This document shows positions 1-11,989 of a DNA stretch of 64,000 nucleotides, in pieces. Origin of the DNA: Brachypodium distachyon (Eukaryota > Streptophyta > Magnoliopsida > Poales > Poaceae); contig NC_016134.3 of NCBI RefSeq assembly GCF_000005505.3, positions 40,920,150 to 40,984,149 on the forward strand. Reading direction: 5' to 3'. The notes beneath the pieces were generated by a model. The model searched no databases, was not told the DNA's origin, and saw only the letters and a program-made list of their open reading frames with translations. Both the position numbers and the translations under genes were made by a program. Position 1 is the stretch's first letter; every line of letters begins with the position of its first letter.

Positions 1-1917
1 TAAAACTTGAAAGCTAACGCCTTGCTCTTCTCTACCGACACGTGGCAAATAACAGCGTACTCAAGCTCATGCAAACAGAGCCATGGCTCCATGGTTGGGC
101 TTGGGCCTTCAGTGACTGGATCCTTAGGAAGAAGTGAAATTCTCTGTTATTTTACACGTGACAGTGTGCATCTGTTGATGTAGAGGGCAGAAGAATCCTT
201 ATTTTTGAAAACAAAAAATGTAACTTACGAGCATATCAATTCCTCTCCAAAAAAAGTGCATGCCAGTGATTTCTAAGAGCATCCCATTTAAAAAAATGAG
301 TGTATGCTTTTCAATTGACTTAGAAATAGTTAATTTTTCAGTCGACAATCACAGTCATCCAATTAAGAATTCTTTTATCCTTTCTACTTGTATGAATCTT
401 GCATGAACCGGACAGTTGTTAGCGTCAACTTAGACATGGTTATTTCACAATCGTCCAAGAACTAGCAAAACCATTTTACAAATGAAGAAGTTTAGCTCGA
501 ATGGTCTACTCCATCGAGCTAGTGGATCTCATGGCACATGTTTTTGTGATTTTGGTCAACCTATGTTGTAAGAGGTGTGCCCCCGTCCATGGTGAGTTAA
601 GCGATACCAGATTCTCACCTATTCGGGTGGGTGGCTCTTTAAGACTACCTATGTGGTTATTTCAGTTTGTGCAAGTTCGGTCTTTTGCGGTTACATCGAT
701 AGAGATACAATTGACATAGCTAGAGATGTTGACTTCAAAGTTTTATGGTGTGACTTTTGGATTATTTGAAACCTTTATTGTCATTCAGTTTTTTATTTCA
801 TTTATGATGTCTTTAATTATTGAATATAAATAGAGAGCTACTAGATTGTTTTTACTGTATGAAGAAAAAAGTCTTTATCCATACACATTTTTCTAGTACA
901 AAATAGGTCTAGACTCTAGAGTTGGTTTCAGGAATTGGAATTGACCACCCCATTCGAGATCGTACGTGCATTCAAGTATAAAAATGTCGACCCGGATTTA
1001 CAAGTGCATCTACCAATCTTTTACCAGCAGAGGGGGGACAAATCTTTTAGTTCCAAGGATTTAGTGCAGATCAAGTGTAGAACCGTCTCTCGGTAGTCTG
1101 TACTGGTAGTGATGGAGTAATATATATTCCCACTACTGGTTCCCAGAACTCCTGAAAACTACACTTTGAAAACTGGCACTTGATGCTAATTGTAGTCCGT
1201 GCACGTCAGGCGCCAGGAAGAAAAGTCATGACTCCACAGTGCATATTTGGAATTGCCCTTTGAAAATTACAAATATGGGAAATTATCTGTACAGCGGTAC
1301 GGATCAATAAGGAGAATGTAAGCCATGTATAAAGGGAACAGCATTGTCCAAAAAAAGGGAGAATTCCTAACGAAAGAAGGTGTCAGACAGAGAAGCAATG
1401 TGGCTTGGTTTCCACTGTTAGGGACACAGCGCCTCACCAAGATAAATAGGCTGAGACAAAGGTCAGTACTCAACTTATGTCACCCCCACCCCCGAAAAAC
1501 CTTTTCGCACATGGCAGTTAACAAAAGCCAAATCGTTCGGCTCCATTAGTAATGAAATCTTAAGATTAAGGAAAGTTGGTTCCACTGTTAGAGATCAGCA
1601 CAGTCAGGCCAATAAATCACCTTGTGTCGAAAGGGGAAAAAATATTGTTTGGCATTGTTATCAAATCTGAAGGCAACAGTGTCTAGTGGCTGCATTTGTA
1701 CACCGGCCACTATCTTCACTGTAAACCACCCTCAACTCAAAGAGGACAAAAAGAAGCTAAAATGTAAGGAGATTGCAGCTTATCATTGCCAGAATCCCGC
1801 AGAATAAAGTTCAGTAAAATTACAGAACTAGAGAAGAAAAATAAAATCCTATAGCTAAAAGAATCAATCAAGGACTCAATATGATCCAAGAATCGAGACT
1901 CGCTCCATCGCCCGCTA
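1..1917. other. Gene-free stretch downstream of the MATE gene
   Basis: No open frame here resembles a known protein and I see no intact terminal repeats. The last few hundred bases before 1918 are expected to hold the 3' UTR of the MATE gene, which is transcribed leftwards. The rest is AT-rich unclassified DNA. Confidence 0.5.
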
Positions 1918-3492
1918 CTACACACAATCGGCTACCACCACGAACAATGCGTTGTCGGCACCCCCTTTGGCCACTTCTGCATGCTGCTTGTCGTCGACAA
2001 TGCCGCCGCCAGTGAGCTCGCGCGCGCGCTCCGTCTGCTCGTCCCAGTCCGTGCCGAGCACGGCGCGCAGCATGAGCGCCGCGCAGACGAGCTGGGCCGC
2101 GAGCATGCCGCCCCACATCCCGCGGAAGTCGAGCCGCGCGGGGCGGAACGCCAGCGCCAGCGCCACGGGCATCCCGACGCCGTAGAAGGCCGACACGTTG
2201 ATCTTCGCGGCCTTCTCCGGCCGCGCGCTCCCGCGGAGCACGCCGCACCCCGTCGTCTGCGGGCAGTTGCCCAGCTCGGCCAGGCCCAGCAATGGCAGCG
2301 CGGCGGCCGTGAGCTTCAGGATGGCGTCGTCCGTTGTGAACGTCCGCGCCCACACGCCGCGCACGGACACCGCGAACGCGCACGCCACGAGGCCGAGCCC
2401 CGCGCCGAGACAGAGCCCCACGCGCGCCACGAGGCGCGCCCGCTCCGGACGCCCCGCGCCGAGCTCGTTGCCGACCCGCGTGGACACCGCGCAGCCGAGC
2501 GAGTGCGGGAAGATGTATATGAGCGAAGTGGTCTGGATCAGCACGCCCATGGCCGCCACCGCCGCCTTCGGGTCGGCGAGCACGCCGCAGAGGAGCACCA
2601 TGATCTCGTACCACCACCACTCCAAGCACACGGACATGCAGCTGTGCACGGACAGCCTCACCAGGCTCCACCACTCCCTCGCGCCCTCCTCCTCCTCGAC
2701 CGGCGTAGCAGCTTTCTTGTCGCTGTCCTCGCCGCCGTACATTCCGAAGACGCACACGTACGCCACGAGGAAAAGGAGGAAGTTGAGGTTGGTGCAGACG
2801 GCGCCCAGCGCGACGCCCCGGATGCCGAGCCCGAGGACGTCGACGAGGACGAAGTTGATGGGCACGTGGAGGAGCACGGCTGCCGCGGCAGCGTAGGTGA
2901 GCGGCAGCGTGACGGACTGCGCGCGCAGGTAGATGCGGAGCGGGTGGAGGAAGGACTGCACGACGAGATCGGGGAGCGAGCAGAGGATGTAGGCGTACGC
3001 CACGGAGGCGATGTCCGCGTCCTGGCCCGTGGCCACGAGCACGCGGCGCATGGCGAGCCAGAGCGCGCTGATGGGCACGGACGCGGCCAGGAGGAGCGCC
3101 ACGGTGCGCCGGAGCGCGGCGCGGAGGAGGTCCGTCCGGCCCGCGCCGAACGCCTGGCCGCAGACGGGGTCCATGCCGCCGGCGAGGCCGGAGAGCACGG
3201 AGTAGCCCGTGATGTTGGCGAAGCCGAGCGCGAGGGAGCCGCCGGCGAGCGGGAGCTGCCCGAGGCGGCCCAGGAAGACCATGGACACGAGGGAGCGCAG
3301 GTAGAGGAGGATCCCCGCGCCGACCATTGGCCCCGTCAGCCGGAGGATGGACGCCACCTCGCCCACGACGCCGCCGCCGCCACCGGCAGCCGCCGTCTTC
3401 TTGCGGTCGTGCAGCCTTGGGTATCCTGGCGCCGGCGTCAGCAAGGGCCGGTGGAGGCATTGCGCCGGCTCAGAGCAGTGGCACGTCGCCAT
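1918..3492 (-). CDS. MATE-family efflux transporter (DETOXIFICATION-like), 524 aa
   Basis: This is a single-exon integral membrane transporter of the multidrug and toxic compound extrusion family, which exchanges organic cations or metabolites for H+ or Na+. Two MATE halves are visible: residues about 45-205, with the GPMVGAGILLYLRSLVSMVFLGRLG and GMDPVCGQAFGAGR blocks, and about 265-425, with CLEWWWYEIMVLLCG and AVSTRVGNELGAG. These blocks are diagnostic of the plant DTX48-DTX53 branch, which includes maize BIGE1 and Arabidopsis ADS1/ELS1. A hydrophilic, Gly-rich N-terminus precedes the first helix and a soluble tail of about 50 residues follows the last one. The length is normal for the branch. 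The ATG at 3492 is the first in frame after a TATA element about 170 bp upstream. The coding GC content is very high, as is common in single-exon grass genes, and this creates long shadow frames on both strands. The family is certain; the substrate is unknown. Confidence 0.95.
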   Translation of the reverse strand: MATCHCSEPAQCLHRPLLTPAPGYPRLHDRKKTAAAGGGGGVVGEVASILRLTGPMVGAGILLYLRSLVSMVFLGRLGQLPLAGGSLALGFANITGYSVLSGLAGGMDPVCGQAFGAGRTDLLRAALRRTVALLLAASVPISALWLAMRRVLVATGQDADIASVAYAYILCSLPDLVVQSFLHPLRIYLRAQSVTLPLTYAAAAAVLLHVPINFVLVDVLGLGIRGVALGAVCTNLNFLLFLVAYVCVFGMYGGEDSDKKAATPVEEEEGAREWWSLVRLSVHSCMSVCLEWWWYEIMVLLCGVLADPKAAVAAMGVLIQTTSLIYIFPHSLGCAVSTRVGNELGAGRPERARLVARVGLCLGAGLGLVACAFAVSVRGVWARTFTTDDAILKLTAAALPLLGLAELGNCPQTTGCGVLRGSARPEKAAKINVSAFYGVGMPVALALAFRPARLDFRGMWGGMLAAQLVCAALMLRAVLGTDWDEQTERARELTGGGIVDDKQHAEVAKGGADNALFVVVADCV

Positions 3493-3660
3493 GGTTTCCT
3501 GCCCTGCCAGTCCCCGGGGTGGGTGGTCTATTACCCGTGCGCACGAGCCAAGTGCCTGTGCCGGGCCTGCTCTGGTTTGCTGTTCGCAGCAAAGAGGCAG
3601 CCGGCTTGGTCTGTCTGTGCGGTGTGGTGGGGGGTGATGGGGGCTGGAGTTGACGGTCGC

Positions 3661-3668
3661 TATTTATA
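3661..3668 (-). promoter_or_regulatory. TATA box of the MATE gene
   Basis: Read on the minus strand the sequence is TATAAATA, about 170 bp upstream of the MATE start codon. That spacing suits a 5' UTR of about 140 bases. The assignment is by position and consensus only. Confidence 0.6.
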
Positions 3669-4834
3669 ACCGGCTGGGCCGCTCCTGAATTTTTCCGGTG
3701 GCCCCGGAAGGAAGGCGAGGGAATTGCTCGGCTGGCCCATGGAGCAGAGATCCAGCTAGGACGCCCGCGACAGAGATAAAAGGTACAGTTCACGATGAAC
3801 ACCAGACATGCAGCGAGGTGTTGATGAGCGGCACCTGTCTTGGCACATAGTACTACAGACTGAAACGTATCGGAAAGAAAAGGTTTAGATTGTCGGGGCA
3901 CAAAACGAAGAAACTTCGAAGCTTTTGTTCAGATGACAACAAGGTCATCTTTTGGATGCTTTTGAATTCCTGCAATCAAACAAATCCTAAGGATCATACT
4001 ATATCACACTTCCTTCCTGTATACTCCTCCCTAACGAGTATTACCATCTATGTTGCACTTGGTTCACGTGATAAGATCATCTTTTGCACAAGAGTAATTA
4101 ACACAGGAATGTTAAGTACGTAAGGAATGGAAATATGCATACAAAATGATACGCTACATTGATCTTTACTTTTAATTGACCAATTTATATCTGAAGAAGA
4201 ATCGTAAGGAGTTCGAAAACAACTTATTCGCTCTGGTGAGCACGGAATCCAGCAAGAGTATACCGATGCGCGATTCGTCTTGCTTAGATCACATTTTGAT
4301 CGTGTTGCCTCTCCGTACAATAATTTTCTTTAATGCTTGCCAATAGTTGGTTGTACATCCGACAAAATCAATTACGCAAACGCAATGAATATAATTAATA
4401 CCGCGATATACTCCAACAAGAAAAATCTACGGTATAAAATCATACTTTCCACATGCCAGCCCACTGGCTACCAGGCATCGATAATTAGTTCATCCATATC
4501 TGGCAAAGATACGACAATAACCGACGTCGCACCACCGTGCACATACCCAGGGGCAAAGGTAAGCAAAAAAAAATGATAAGGACACCCAGAAGTACCAATT
4601 TTAAACTGGACATGTTAGCAATAGCATGCACAAAAAAGATGTCCTTACACTATCTACAAACTGCTACACACCTTATTTGTGTTGGAGCGGCGTGTTTGTT
4701 ATGTTACCACTTGGCAATACTCCTAGCTAAGTAGCTTACAGTTTGTGAGGATTTATAGTAGGCCCCCTCTAGTTAGTCGAGCTTTGCAAAGTTTTTGAGA
4801 TTTTCTCATAAACCGGATCGAGTTGATTTTCTTT
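3669..4834. other. Upstream region of the MATE gene and spacer
   Basis: The first few hundred bases are the presumed promoter of the divergently placed MATE gene. The remainder is AT-rich, with no gene or intact mobile element that I can recognise. Confidence 0.5.
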
Positions 4835-5571
4835 ATAGATGAACAAAGACTTTATGTTTTGAGGCTCCGAACAAAGTATGTAAGCGGGGAAGGAAAGAAA
4901 AACTATATTCCAACAACTTAATTTGACTATAGAGAAACACCTCTTGGTGTGGTGGTGGTGGAGTTGTGGGTGCATGACTCCATCCACTAGGGTTCAAATC
5001 TTGGTGCTCACAACTATACTTCAATGGTCCCCCTATAGTTTTTCCCTCAAAAAGAAAAACTTAATTTGACTATAGCCACCGCTCAAATCTAACTACCTGT
5101 GTAGAATATATAGTTTTTTCGAAAGGACTGATGGATAAAAAAATATACAACCAACCAATATGATTCAATCATTTTGAGCACAAACAAAGAAAAGGGGTCC
5201 CTTGGTTGGTGTCGTAGTCTAAGATTGGTTCCTCAATTGTAATACAAGAATATGTTGGTCTCTAAAATGTGTGAAGCTTGTAGATTTGGTTACTTAAAAC
5301 CCAATTTTTAACGATGACATGTTGCCAGTTTCGTTCACATGGTTTCTTTAAAATGAAGACTTCCATACGGAAATATAAACTTCAAAAGAGAAACGATGAA
5401 GGGGAAAATGTAGAGAAAATAACATGAAAGGAAGTCAACAGAATATAATAGAAAACATATTACATATATTGGAATTGTAATAATAATAAAATAACAATAA
5501 GAAAATAAACCTTTTAAGTATTATCAAATTTCATGGTTTTTTGAAATTTGTAGTTGTTTTGCTCGGTTTTA
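4835..5571. repeat. Tandem duplication, copy A
   Basis: This AT-rich segment recurs, diverged, at 5572-6500 in the same order and orientation. Shared landmarks are a GAGNCTNCGAA motif near the start, a TGATTCAATCATTTTG block (5161 here, about 5739 in copy B), an AAGAAAAGG stretch, a TTTAAAATGAAGA block (5346 here, 6301 in copy B) and an AGAAAATAAACC block (5499 and 6435). Copy A carries a SINE insertion at 4933-5057. Boundaries are approximate and the ancestral content is unknown. Confidence 0.7.
4933..5057 (+). mobile_element. SINE, tRNA-derived, with 18-bp target duplication
   Basis: The 125-bp insertion is flanked by a perfect 18-bp direct repeat, AACTTAATTTGACTATAG, at 4915-4932 and 5058-5075. 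Inside are a plausible pol III A box, TGGTGTGGTGG (about 4945), and a B box, GGTTCAAATCT (4991-5001). The element ends in a T-run followed by an A-rich tail. This is the structure of a plant tRNA-derived SINE moved by LINE machinery. Copy B of the surrounding duplication lacks the insert. Confidence 0.8.
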
Positions 5572-6500
5572 TTTATGAATTAACAAATACTTTTCGTTTA
5601 GAGTCTTCGAAAAGGTACAAAAGCATGACAGGAAAGGAAAATTATATTTTAACAACTCATTTAACTACGTGTATACGATGTAAATAGTTTATTTCAAATG
5701 GATTGACCGAGAAAAAAGCATACAAATAGCCAATGTGATTCAATCATTTTGTGCACAAGCAAAAGAAAAGGGGCGAAGTATCCGGTGAAAACCCTCATTC
5801 GGTGCAAACTCCATAAAAACCACGTTTAGAAGTTTCAAAAAAATTCTAAAAAAATACCATATGTTGGGACTGTGATGTTCTACAAACCTGCAGAATTTCA
5901 AGTTCAAAATCGAAAGAATTTGGGAGAAATTAAAAAGAGAAATTTACAATGAATAGTGCCAAACACTGAAAAATCACCATTCATGCAGAATTTGTCTTTT
6001 TCGCTGCTACCAAACGAGATTGAGTTTGGACTTGAAATTTAATACATATATAAAACATCACTATGTGATTTTTTTTGAGAATTTTTTGATCTTTTTTCGA
6101 TGGAGTTTTCGCAGTTTGCATCGTAGAGGTGGTTTTCACCGGATACCTCGCCAAGAAAAGGGATTGGTCACTTGAAAGGCGCCAAGTGTAAGATTAGTTG
6201 CTCAACTCCAATACAACAAATTATTGGTTGCTAGTGTAAAAAACGTGTACATTTTGTTTTAATTTTTTTTTAAGGATGATAGTTTCTCACATGTGGTTTA
6301 TTTAAAATGAAGATTTCCATAAAAAAGATAAACATAAAATTTGAAGCTAAAATGTAGAAAAAACATGAAACTTTAAAACATACCAGAAACTTTATCAAAT
6401 AAATGTAATTTAATAATGATAAACTAAAATACAGAAAATAAACCATTTAAGTTTTACAAAATTCTATGTTTTTTCAAAGTATTTATGATTCCTATTCATT
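5572..6500. repeat. Tandem duplication, copy B (interrupted by a Mutator MITE)
   Basis: This is the second copy of the 4835-5571 segment. It is longer only because a 381-bp MITE (5772-6152) sits in the middle; without it the two copies have similar lengths. Divergence is high, with many substitutions and small indels, so the duplication is old. Edges are approximate. Confidence 0.7.
5772..6152. mobile_element. Mutator-type MITE, 381 bp, with 9-bp target duplication
   Basis: The terminal inverted repeats begin GGCGAAGTATCCGGTGAAAA on the left and, as reverse complement, GGCGAGGTATCCGGTGAAAA on the right. A perfect 9-bp target duplication, AAGAAAAGG, flanks it at 5763-5771 and 6153-6161. Nine-base duplications are the mark of Mutator-superfamily transposition. 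The element is AT-rich and has no coding capacity. Copy A of the local duplication provides the unfilled site. Confidence 0.9.
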
Positions 6501-6844
6501 ATGTCGGTATTTCGTACTAGAAATTTTTTATTCGGGGTAACACATGGCCAAAGATCACCGATGGTAACACCTAGAGAACACAAATTTATACATGTTTCGG
6601 GCCCTTGATGAGAGGTAACACCCAATACCTGTTTGTGGCTGTTTGTATTGATCTGTCCTTGGAGGTGTCTGAAAACTTTAATGTTGTCTGGACTACCACG
6701 TGTTTGAAAACATCACCAGTTCACCACATGATCCACAAACCTGTTCTTAGTATAGAAGGGTTCAAAATTAGAGGGTGTGTTGACATTTGAAGGACTAAGA
6801 ATTGGGGACTAAAAATATACTTTTTCCAAAGTAAACCGACTATG

Positions 6845-7060
6845 GCTGCGTTCTTTTCGGCTTCTAGGACCGGCTTCTCCTAGAAGCTGCCCTCACCTAG
6901 CTTCCTGGAGAAGCTGCATCACATATTTAGCTAGATCTCTAAAATACTTTAGGCCAAACTAGTTTGGTAGACCAATCAAATTTAGGTGGCGGCTTCTCCA
7001 GGAAGCTAGGTGAGGACAGCTTCTCAGAGAAGCCGGTCCAGGAAGCCGAAAAGAACTGGC
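6845..7060. mobile_element. Foldback-type MITE with inverted repeats of about 65 bp
   Basis: The left arm (6850-6914) and right arm (6992-7056) are inverted copies differing at few positions and share TTCTTTTCGGCTTC at the outer ends. The spacer is about 77 bp. A short CTATG on either side may be the target duplication but it is too short to be decisive. A transcript across it would form a long hairpin. The superfamily is undetermined; hAT is possible. Confidence 0.75.
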
Positions 7061-9636
7061 CTATGTGCCCTATCGTAAATAAACACAAAAATGTTCTACT
7101 GTACAAAGTATTACAGTGGCAGTATTTTGGTGGTACTGGATTATAGTGCCGCTTATGTAGTTGGGGGTGGGGCTGTACGTAGGGGGGGTGGGGCTGCACG
7201 TAGCTAGCTAGCTAGCTAGCTAACCACGCAATTTAATCACGTTCTCGTTTGATTTTTTTTTAATGACGTTCACTTGTTCCAAAAGGATGCCCCACGCCAA
7301 TGTCCGGCGAGCATGAAGTTCAGGTAAAAACCGGCTCGACCTTTTCCAGAACAGAACAGGGTGTTCGGCAGGAACCCCTTCGGGGATGGTTGGGCGGCTT
7401 CACCGGAAGGAAAAGAAGCCGTACGTGGCCTTCCTTGCTGCCATGGCCATCCTTTGTTTCGTCATCTAAGGTGACGACCGACGACTGTGCGGCGCCGCGC
7501 GCCGGCCAGGTTTCCACGGCGAAGCATGCATTAAACCGGAAGAAATTAACAAGGCCTTCTTTGATCACCTTTCCGAGAGGTGGCGGGCGGGTAGGTACGG
7601 CTTAGCTTAATTAGCTGCACAACGCCGGCCGGCACATCGATCTCCATTTATTCAACTTAATTCGCTGGCCCATCCCACGAAAGATCATGACGTGAAGGGC
7701 TCTGCGGCCACTGCCCTCATCTGTTGTATCTTCATCTTCAGTAGCAATACCTTTAACCGTCCTTGAGAGGCCAGGGCTTTGGCTTTGCGGAATATTCAGA
7801 GGTACTTTGAAGTCTGGACAGCTGACGACGGGCACCTGCAGGTGTCCACAGCATCAAAGTCTGACCGTTTAATTCTTTAGTTCCCGATTAATAATGTGGG
7901 CAATTCATCTTGAGAACTGGCAAGATCGCAGGAGATCTGTACCGCACATTGACAAATCTTCGTCACCTTCCTGGAGCTGATGCTGCATCCCGGTGTGTCC
8001 TAGCTCGATCGGCTTGACTTTTCCATGCGCACATTTCCTCGCACGTTTCGGTAGCATAGTAGGAAAGTCAAAGGGAACGTATGATTAATTAAGCCCGCGA
8101 AGCGATTACATGCAAGTGTTTGGTTATTGATCGATGCCAGTCAAATAGTTTTCGATGGTTTTTATAGAAGCCAAGGAAAAAAAGCATGTTATCAACAACT
8201 TTGCGATGAGATCACCGTGCATGCATGTGAGCCTACCTGAGCCAAGATTGCGATCATCTAGTTTAATCCAGGCCACGTCGACCTCGTACCGGCACTTGCC
8301 TGCCTGGTATTCGCAAAACTGAACGACCGATACATCGATCGATCTGAATTTGCAATTATTAAGAGTGAAATATACAATAAAGAACTGATCCAGTGGTAAG
8401 CTTAATTAGGGTCTTCCTGCTTAGATTAGTCCGGCTCCGGCCCGGCTGGCTGCTGTCGACACAAAGTTGGGTCTTCCTGATATCAGTGGAAGCAACTCGA
8501 GTGACCTAGTAGCTACCTAAGCTTAGGGTTCCTGTTCCCCAATCTCGATGGAGAGAGAGAGAGAGAGTCGATCTGCGTGATGCAATTACTCAGCTGGCTC
8601 GGCGTAGCGAGGTGGTCATGAGGATTATTTGGACGATGGATCGCTCTGCGACATACGACGTGGATGGTGGATCATCTTGTCAATCAAATCGCCGCTTGCA
8701 AGTTGAGGGGGGGTGCCCATTTTCTGATGTTATCTTCGTCCATCGGTAAAGAGCAACGTACGTACGTATATATGGCCTATACTACCCTTTGTATATCTGA
8801 TCGATTTGGTCGAACATATATAATGTACACATGCATATATGATCGGACACTGTACTGATAACTGACTATTGCGTCGCACCGTGCAATTTTGCATCCGGCG
8901 CAGGTTATCGATCGATCCATGCAATGCATGCCGGGCCCGGCCGGGCCCTTTTCCCCTGGCGCCGTAGATAATGCAATGCAATGCCTGTTCCATGAGAGAA
9001 CTAGTACAGGTTTGCTGACTTGACTCGGCAGCAATAATAACTGCAAAAGTTCCCAAAAGCTTGTAGGGGCAGCATGCATGATGATTGACGACCGACGCGC
9101 GAGTGATTGAGAGAATTGAGTGAATGAATTCGACGGTGCCAAAGTACCGGGTGCCTCCGGGCCGGGGTACTTGATGCAGATCTGTCCAAGAAGACCAAGT
9201 GTGTTTCCTTCCTGAATCCTGATGATCCGACGCTCTGCCATGCGTGGATGGATGGATGGATGGATGGGTGTGTTAAACCGGCCGGACTGGCCTCTTTTAA
9301 CCGGACAGCAGCTAGCGCAGCGCTTTGTGATAAGGATATATCTGGTGAACGCCCTGCAGGGGGCATGAGGGGGCTTTGGCGCCCACAGAACATGGGGGAG
9401 CAGCCAGCGAATTGAATGCCCAAATGCCTCCAAGCAGGTACGAATCCGCAGGTCCAGGCGCACACATGGGCTGGAGATCCTGCTTTTGCCATTGCCTGTC
9501 ATCCCCTCGCCTTGGTTTTTTCCCTCTCTCTCCTTTTGGTGGAGATATCCTAGCTTACGAGTTACGATCCGCACAAGTACGTACATGCGTGCGTATCTGA
9601 CCATAGAGACAAAACGCCTAACTTTTACAGACAAGT

Positions 9637-9667
9637 ACTATTCCCTCTGATCGGAATTACTTGTCTC
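9637..9667. repeat. Stowaway-like terminal fragment
   Basis: A short stretch reading TATTCCCTCTGATCGGAATT and continuing ACTTGTC resembles the terminus of Stowaway MITEs (CTCCCTCCGATCNNAATTAC). No opposite end was found, so it is a fragment or a chance match. Confidence 0.4.
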
Positions 9668-11126
9668 CGAGAGAGTACCAATTTACAGTTCAGAGTACGT
9701 ACGCCTGCGAGCGAAACTATAGGCAAAGACCAACCTGCAAGCTCCCGGCGTAGTAACAATTTTCTTTAGAGGCCAGGGCGTCACAGTGATAAGTTTTTGT
9801 TTCGTTAGGGCCGGATACGCAACTCATTCCGGAGAGCATCTGGGGGTGAGCAGTGACTAGAGTTTGCCGTGTGAGTGTGTGAACGCAAGAGGGTACGGAT
9901 GGTGTGTACAAGCTTGTAGCCAATAGTTTGGATAAGATGAGAGGATTGCAAGGAGGAGAGACAGCTCGGCTCCCGGGAGCTTGGAAGGCCGGGCACCGGA
10001 TTGGATATGTTCCAGTCCTGTAACTTTGCACAACGCAACACATAGTGTACGTACTCTCATCAATCATCCCATGCATTTTCTACGACCACATGTGCTGTTT
10101 GCATTGAACGCTGGAAGATGGGAGCCGTTACAAATTTCAGCTGCCAAGATCCCATGCATCATCCATCGTTGTCAACCAGAGATCGACATACCTAGAATAT
10201 TTTGGTACTGCATCTATCTTGTGATCGATAGTAGCATGTGTGTACATTGCAGGCTAATTAATTCTACAAACTTGGAGTAAAAATGGAAATGCCATATGTT
10301 CATCATTACCAGCTCTGGGCCTCTGGCTGTGTGGTCTCAGACCGATCGATGATGAACCATGCACAAGTCGCCATCAACAATTAAAGGAGAAGGATTACAG
10401 TGACGCGCGCCCAAGCAGCTCTAGCACGCATGCAGCTGGTCCATGCTCAAGCTAGCTAGCGCATGTGTTCGATTGCATGGTGGCAAGAGTACTACTATTC
10501 AGATTTCAGCGCAACAGCAACGGCGCACACACACATGTATACTCGCAAAAGCTTTCGGTTACCTGCAGAGGCCGATCTCATCGTCACGGGATAGAGCTAG
10601 CATAGATCTAATTAACCCCTCGTGCCGTGTCGATAGATCAACTTGCGGTATATAAGTACCGTCCGTCCTGACGATGCCGCTAGCTCTAGGTGAGCCCTGG
10701 CTATGTAGGTCAATCGTCGATCTGGCGCAGAGGCATAACGTACGTACCCCAATGTGGCTATATCTATGCGCGTGCTGCCGGCCGGCCGGCCAGCGGCACA
10801 GTACCGTTTATTTTTTCTCTCCTTGGTCTTGTCATTTCAGACCCGGCAGCTCGTCCGGATCAGGACCTAACTTCGGCGATCATTAAGGCCGTAAAGTTGG
10901 GAAAAGGGCAATCAATCATGGCGGGCGGGCGTGCAGGACGTACGTACGTCGATCCGTGCATGCATGCATGTACTGTGCCGCGAATGAAAGGAAAGGGCTC
11001 ATCGGTCGGTTGCATGCTAGCTAGGGTAGAGCGCAAGCGAGACACATGCCGAGAACGCGCCGTGTGTGAAAAATCTGGGTTGTCAACGGACGGATTAGAG
11101 GTCAAATCTGCAAAGAAAAAATCCTG

Positions 11127-11227
11127 CTCCTTCCATACAAAATTTGGATGTATTTAGACATGACTTAGTGTATAGATACATTCAAATTTAGTTAAACTCG
11201 AGACATCTTTTATTGGACGGAGAAAGT
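11127..11227. mobile_element. Degenerate Stowaway-like MITE
   Basis: The left end CTCCTTCCATACAAA and the right end, read in reverse complement, CTCCGTCCAATAAAA, are degraded Stowaway termini. Inside are imperfect inverted arms, AAATTTGGATGTATT and AAATTTGAATGTATC (reverse complement). The length of about 100 bp is typical. TA target bases are not clear. Confidence 0.55.
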
Positions 11228-11989
11228 ATTTGAAATGTTACCGTAAGATCCAACAGTCACTTTTGCAGCCAACAAGCAGTTAGCGGCATGCGAGATTCAG
11301 ATCACCGCACCTAAGCTAGCTAGCTAAGCCTGCCGGCCTGTCCCTGTCTCCTTTCCCCCCTGTAGGCAGAGGGAAACGTACGTTACGTTTCGTCCATAGA
11401 GGAGAGTAGTAGTAGGAGGAGGACCAGGGATCTTGCTGTCGTGTCCAGACGCAGCAGCCCACTTGAAGTGAGACAGTACAGGCCATAGCTGGTTTCATGT
11501 GTGCGTGCATGGAACGGCCGGTGGGGGGAGAAATCCACCCATCGACAGGGAAAGCCTAGCTAGCTATAGTAGCTAGCTAGCTCATGGCCCGTACGTAATG
11601 GTGGTCCACGCAAGCATCCGGCCGCTCGATCCAGCGATCGCAACCACCTTGACGCCAACATCTGAGGCCACAATCCTGCATGCGTCGATCGGGGTAGCTC
11701 GCTCGCTCGATCGCCCGCGCGGTTGGCCTGGTTACGGGGCTACAGTAGCTTTCCTTTGATCTCTACTACCTGCAGGTGAAATCCAATTCTTCCATCTGTC
11801 GTACGTGCCCGATCCGATCGTCTTCCCTGGACGACCAAATTACCGGATCGAGCTAGAGGAAAAGAAAACGTTGGCGAAGAGAGAATTTCGGGGCCGATGC
11901 ATGTCGTTCCAGTGCCAATTCCGCCCGGCCGGCCACACGCTGCTGGCTAACACGTACGGCGCCAATGATATGCATGCGATGCTATCAAG

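Noticed and set aside
1981..3669. 562-codon open frame antisense to the MATE gene, and the 530-codon frame at 1868-3460
   Set aside because: Both are Arg/Ala/Pro/His-rich shadows produced by the very high GC of the MATE coding region. They match no family.
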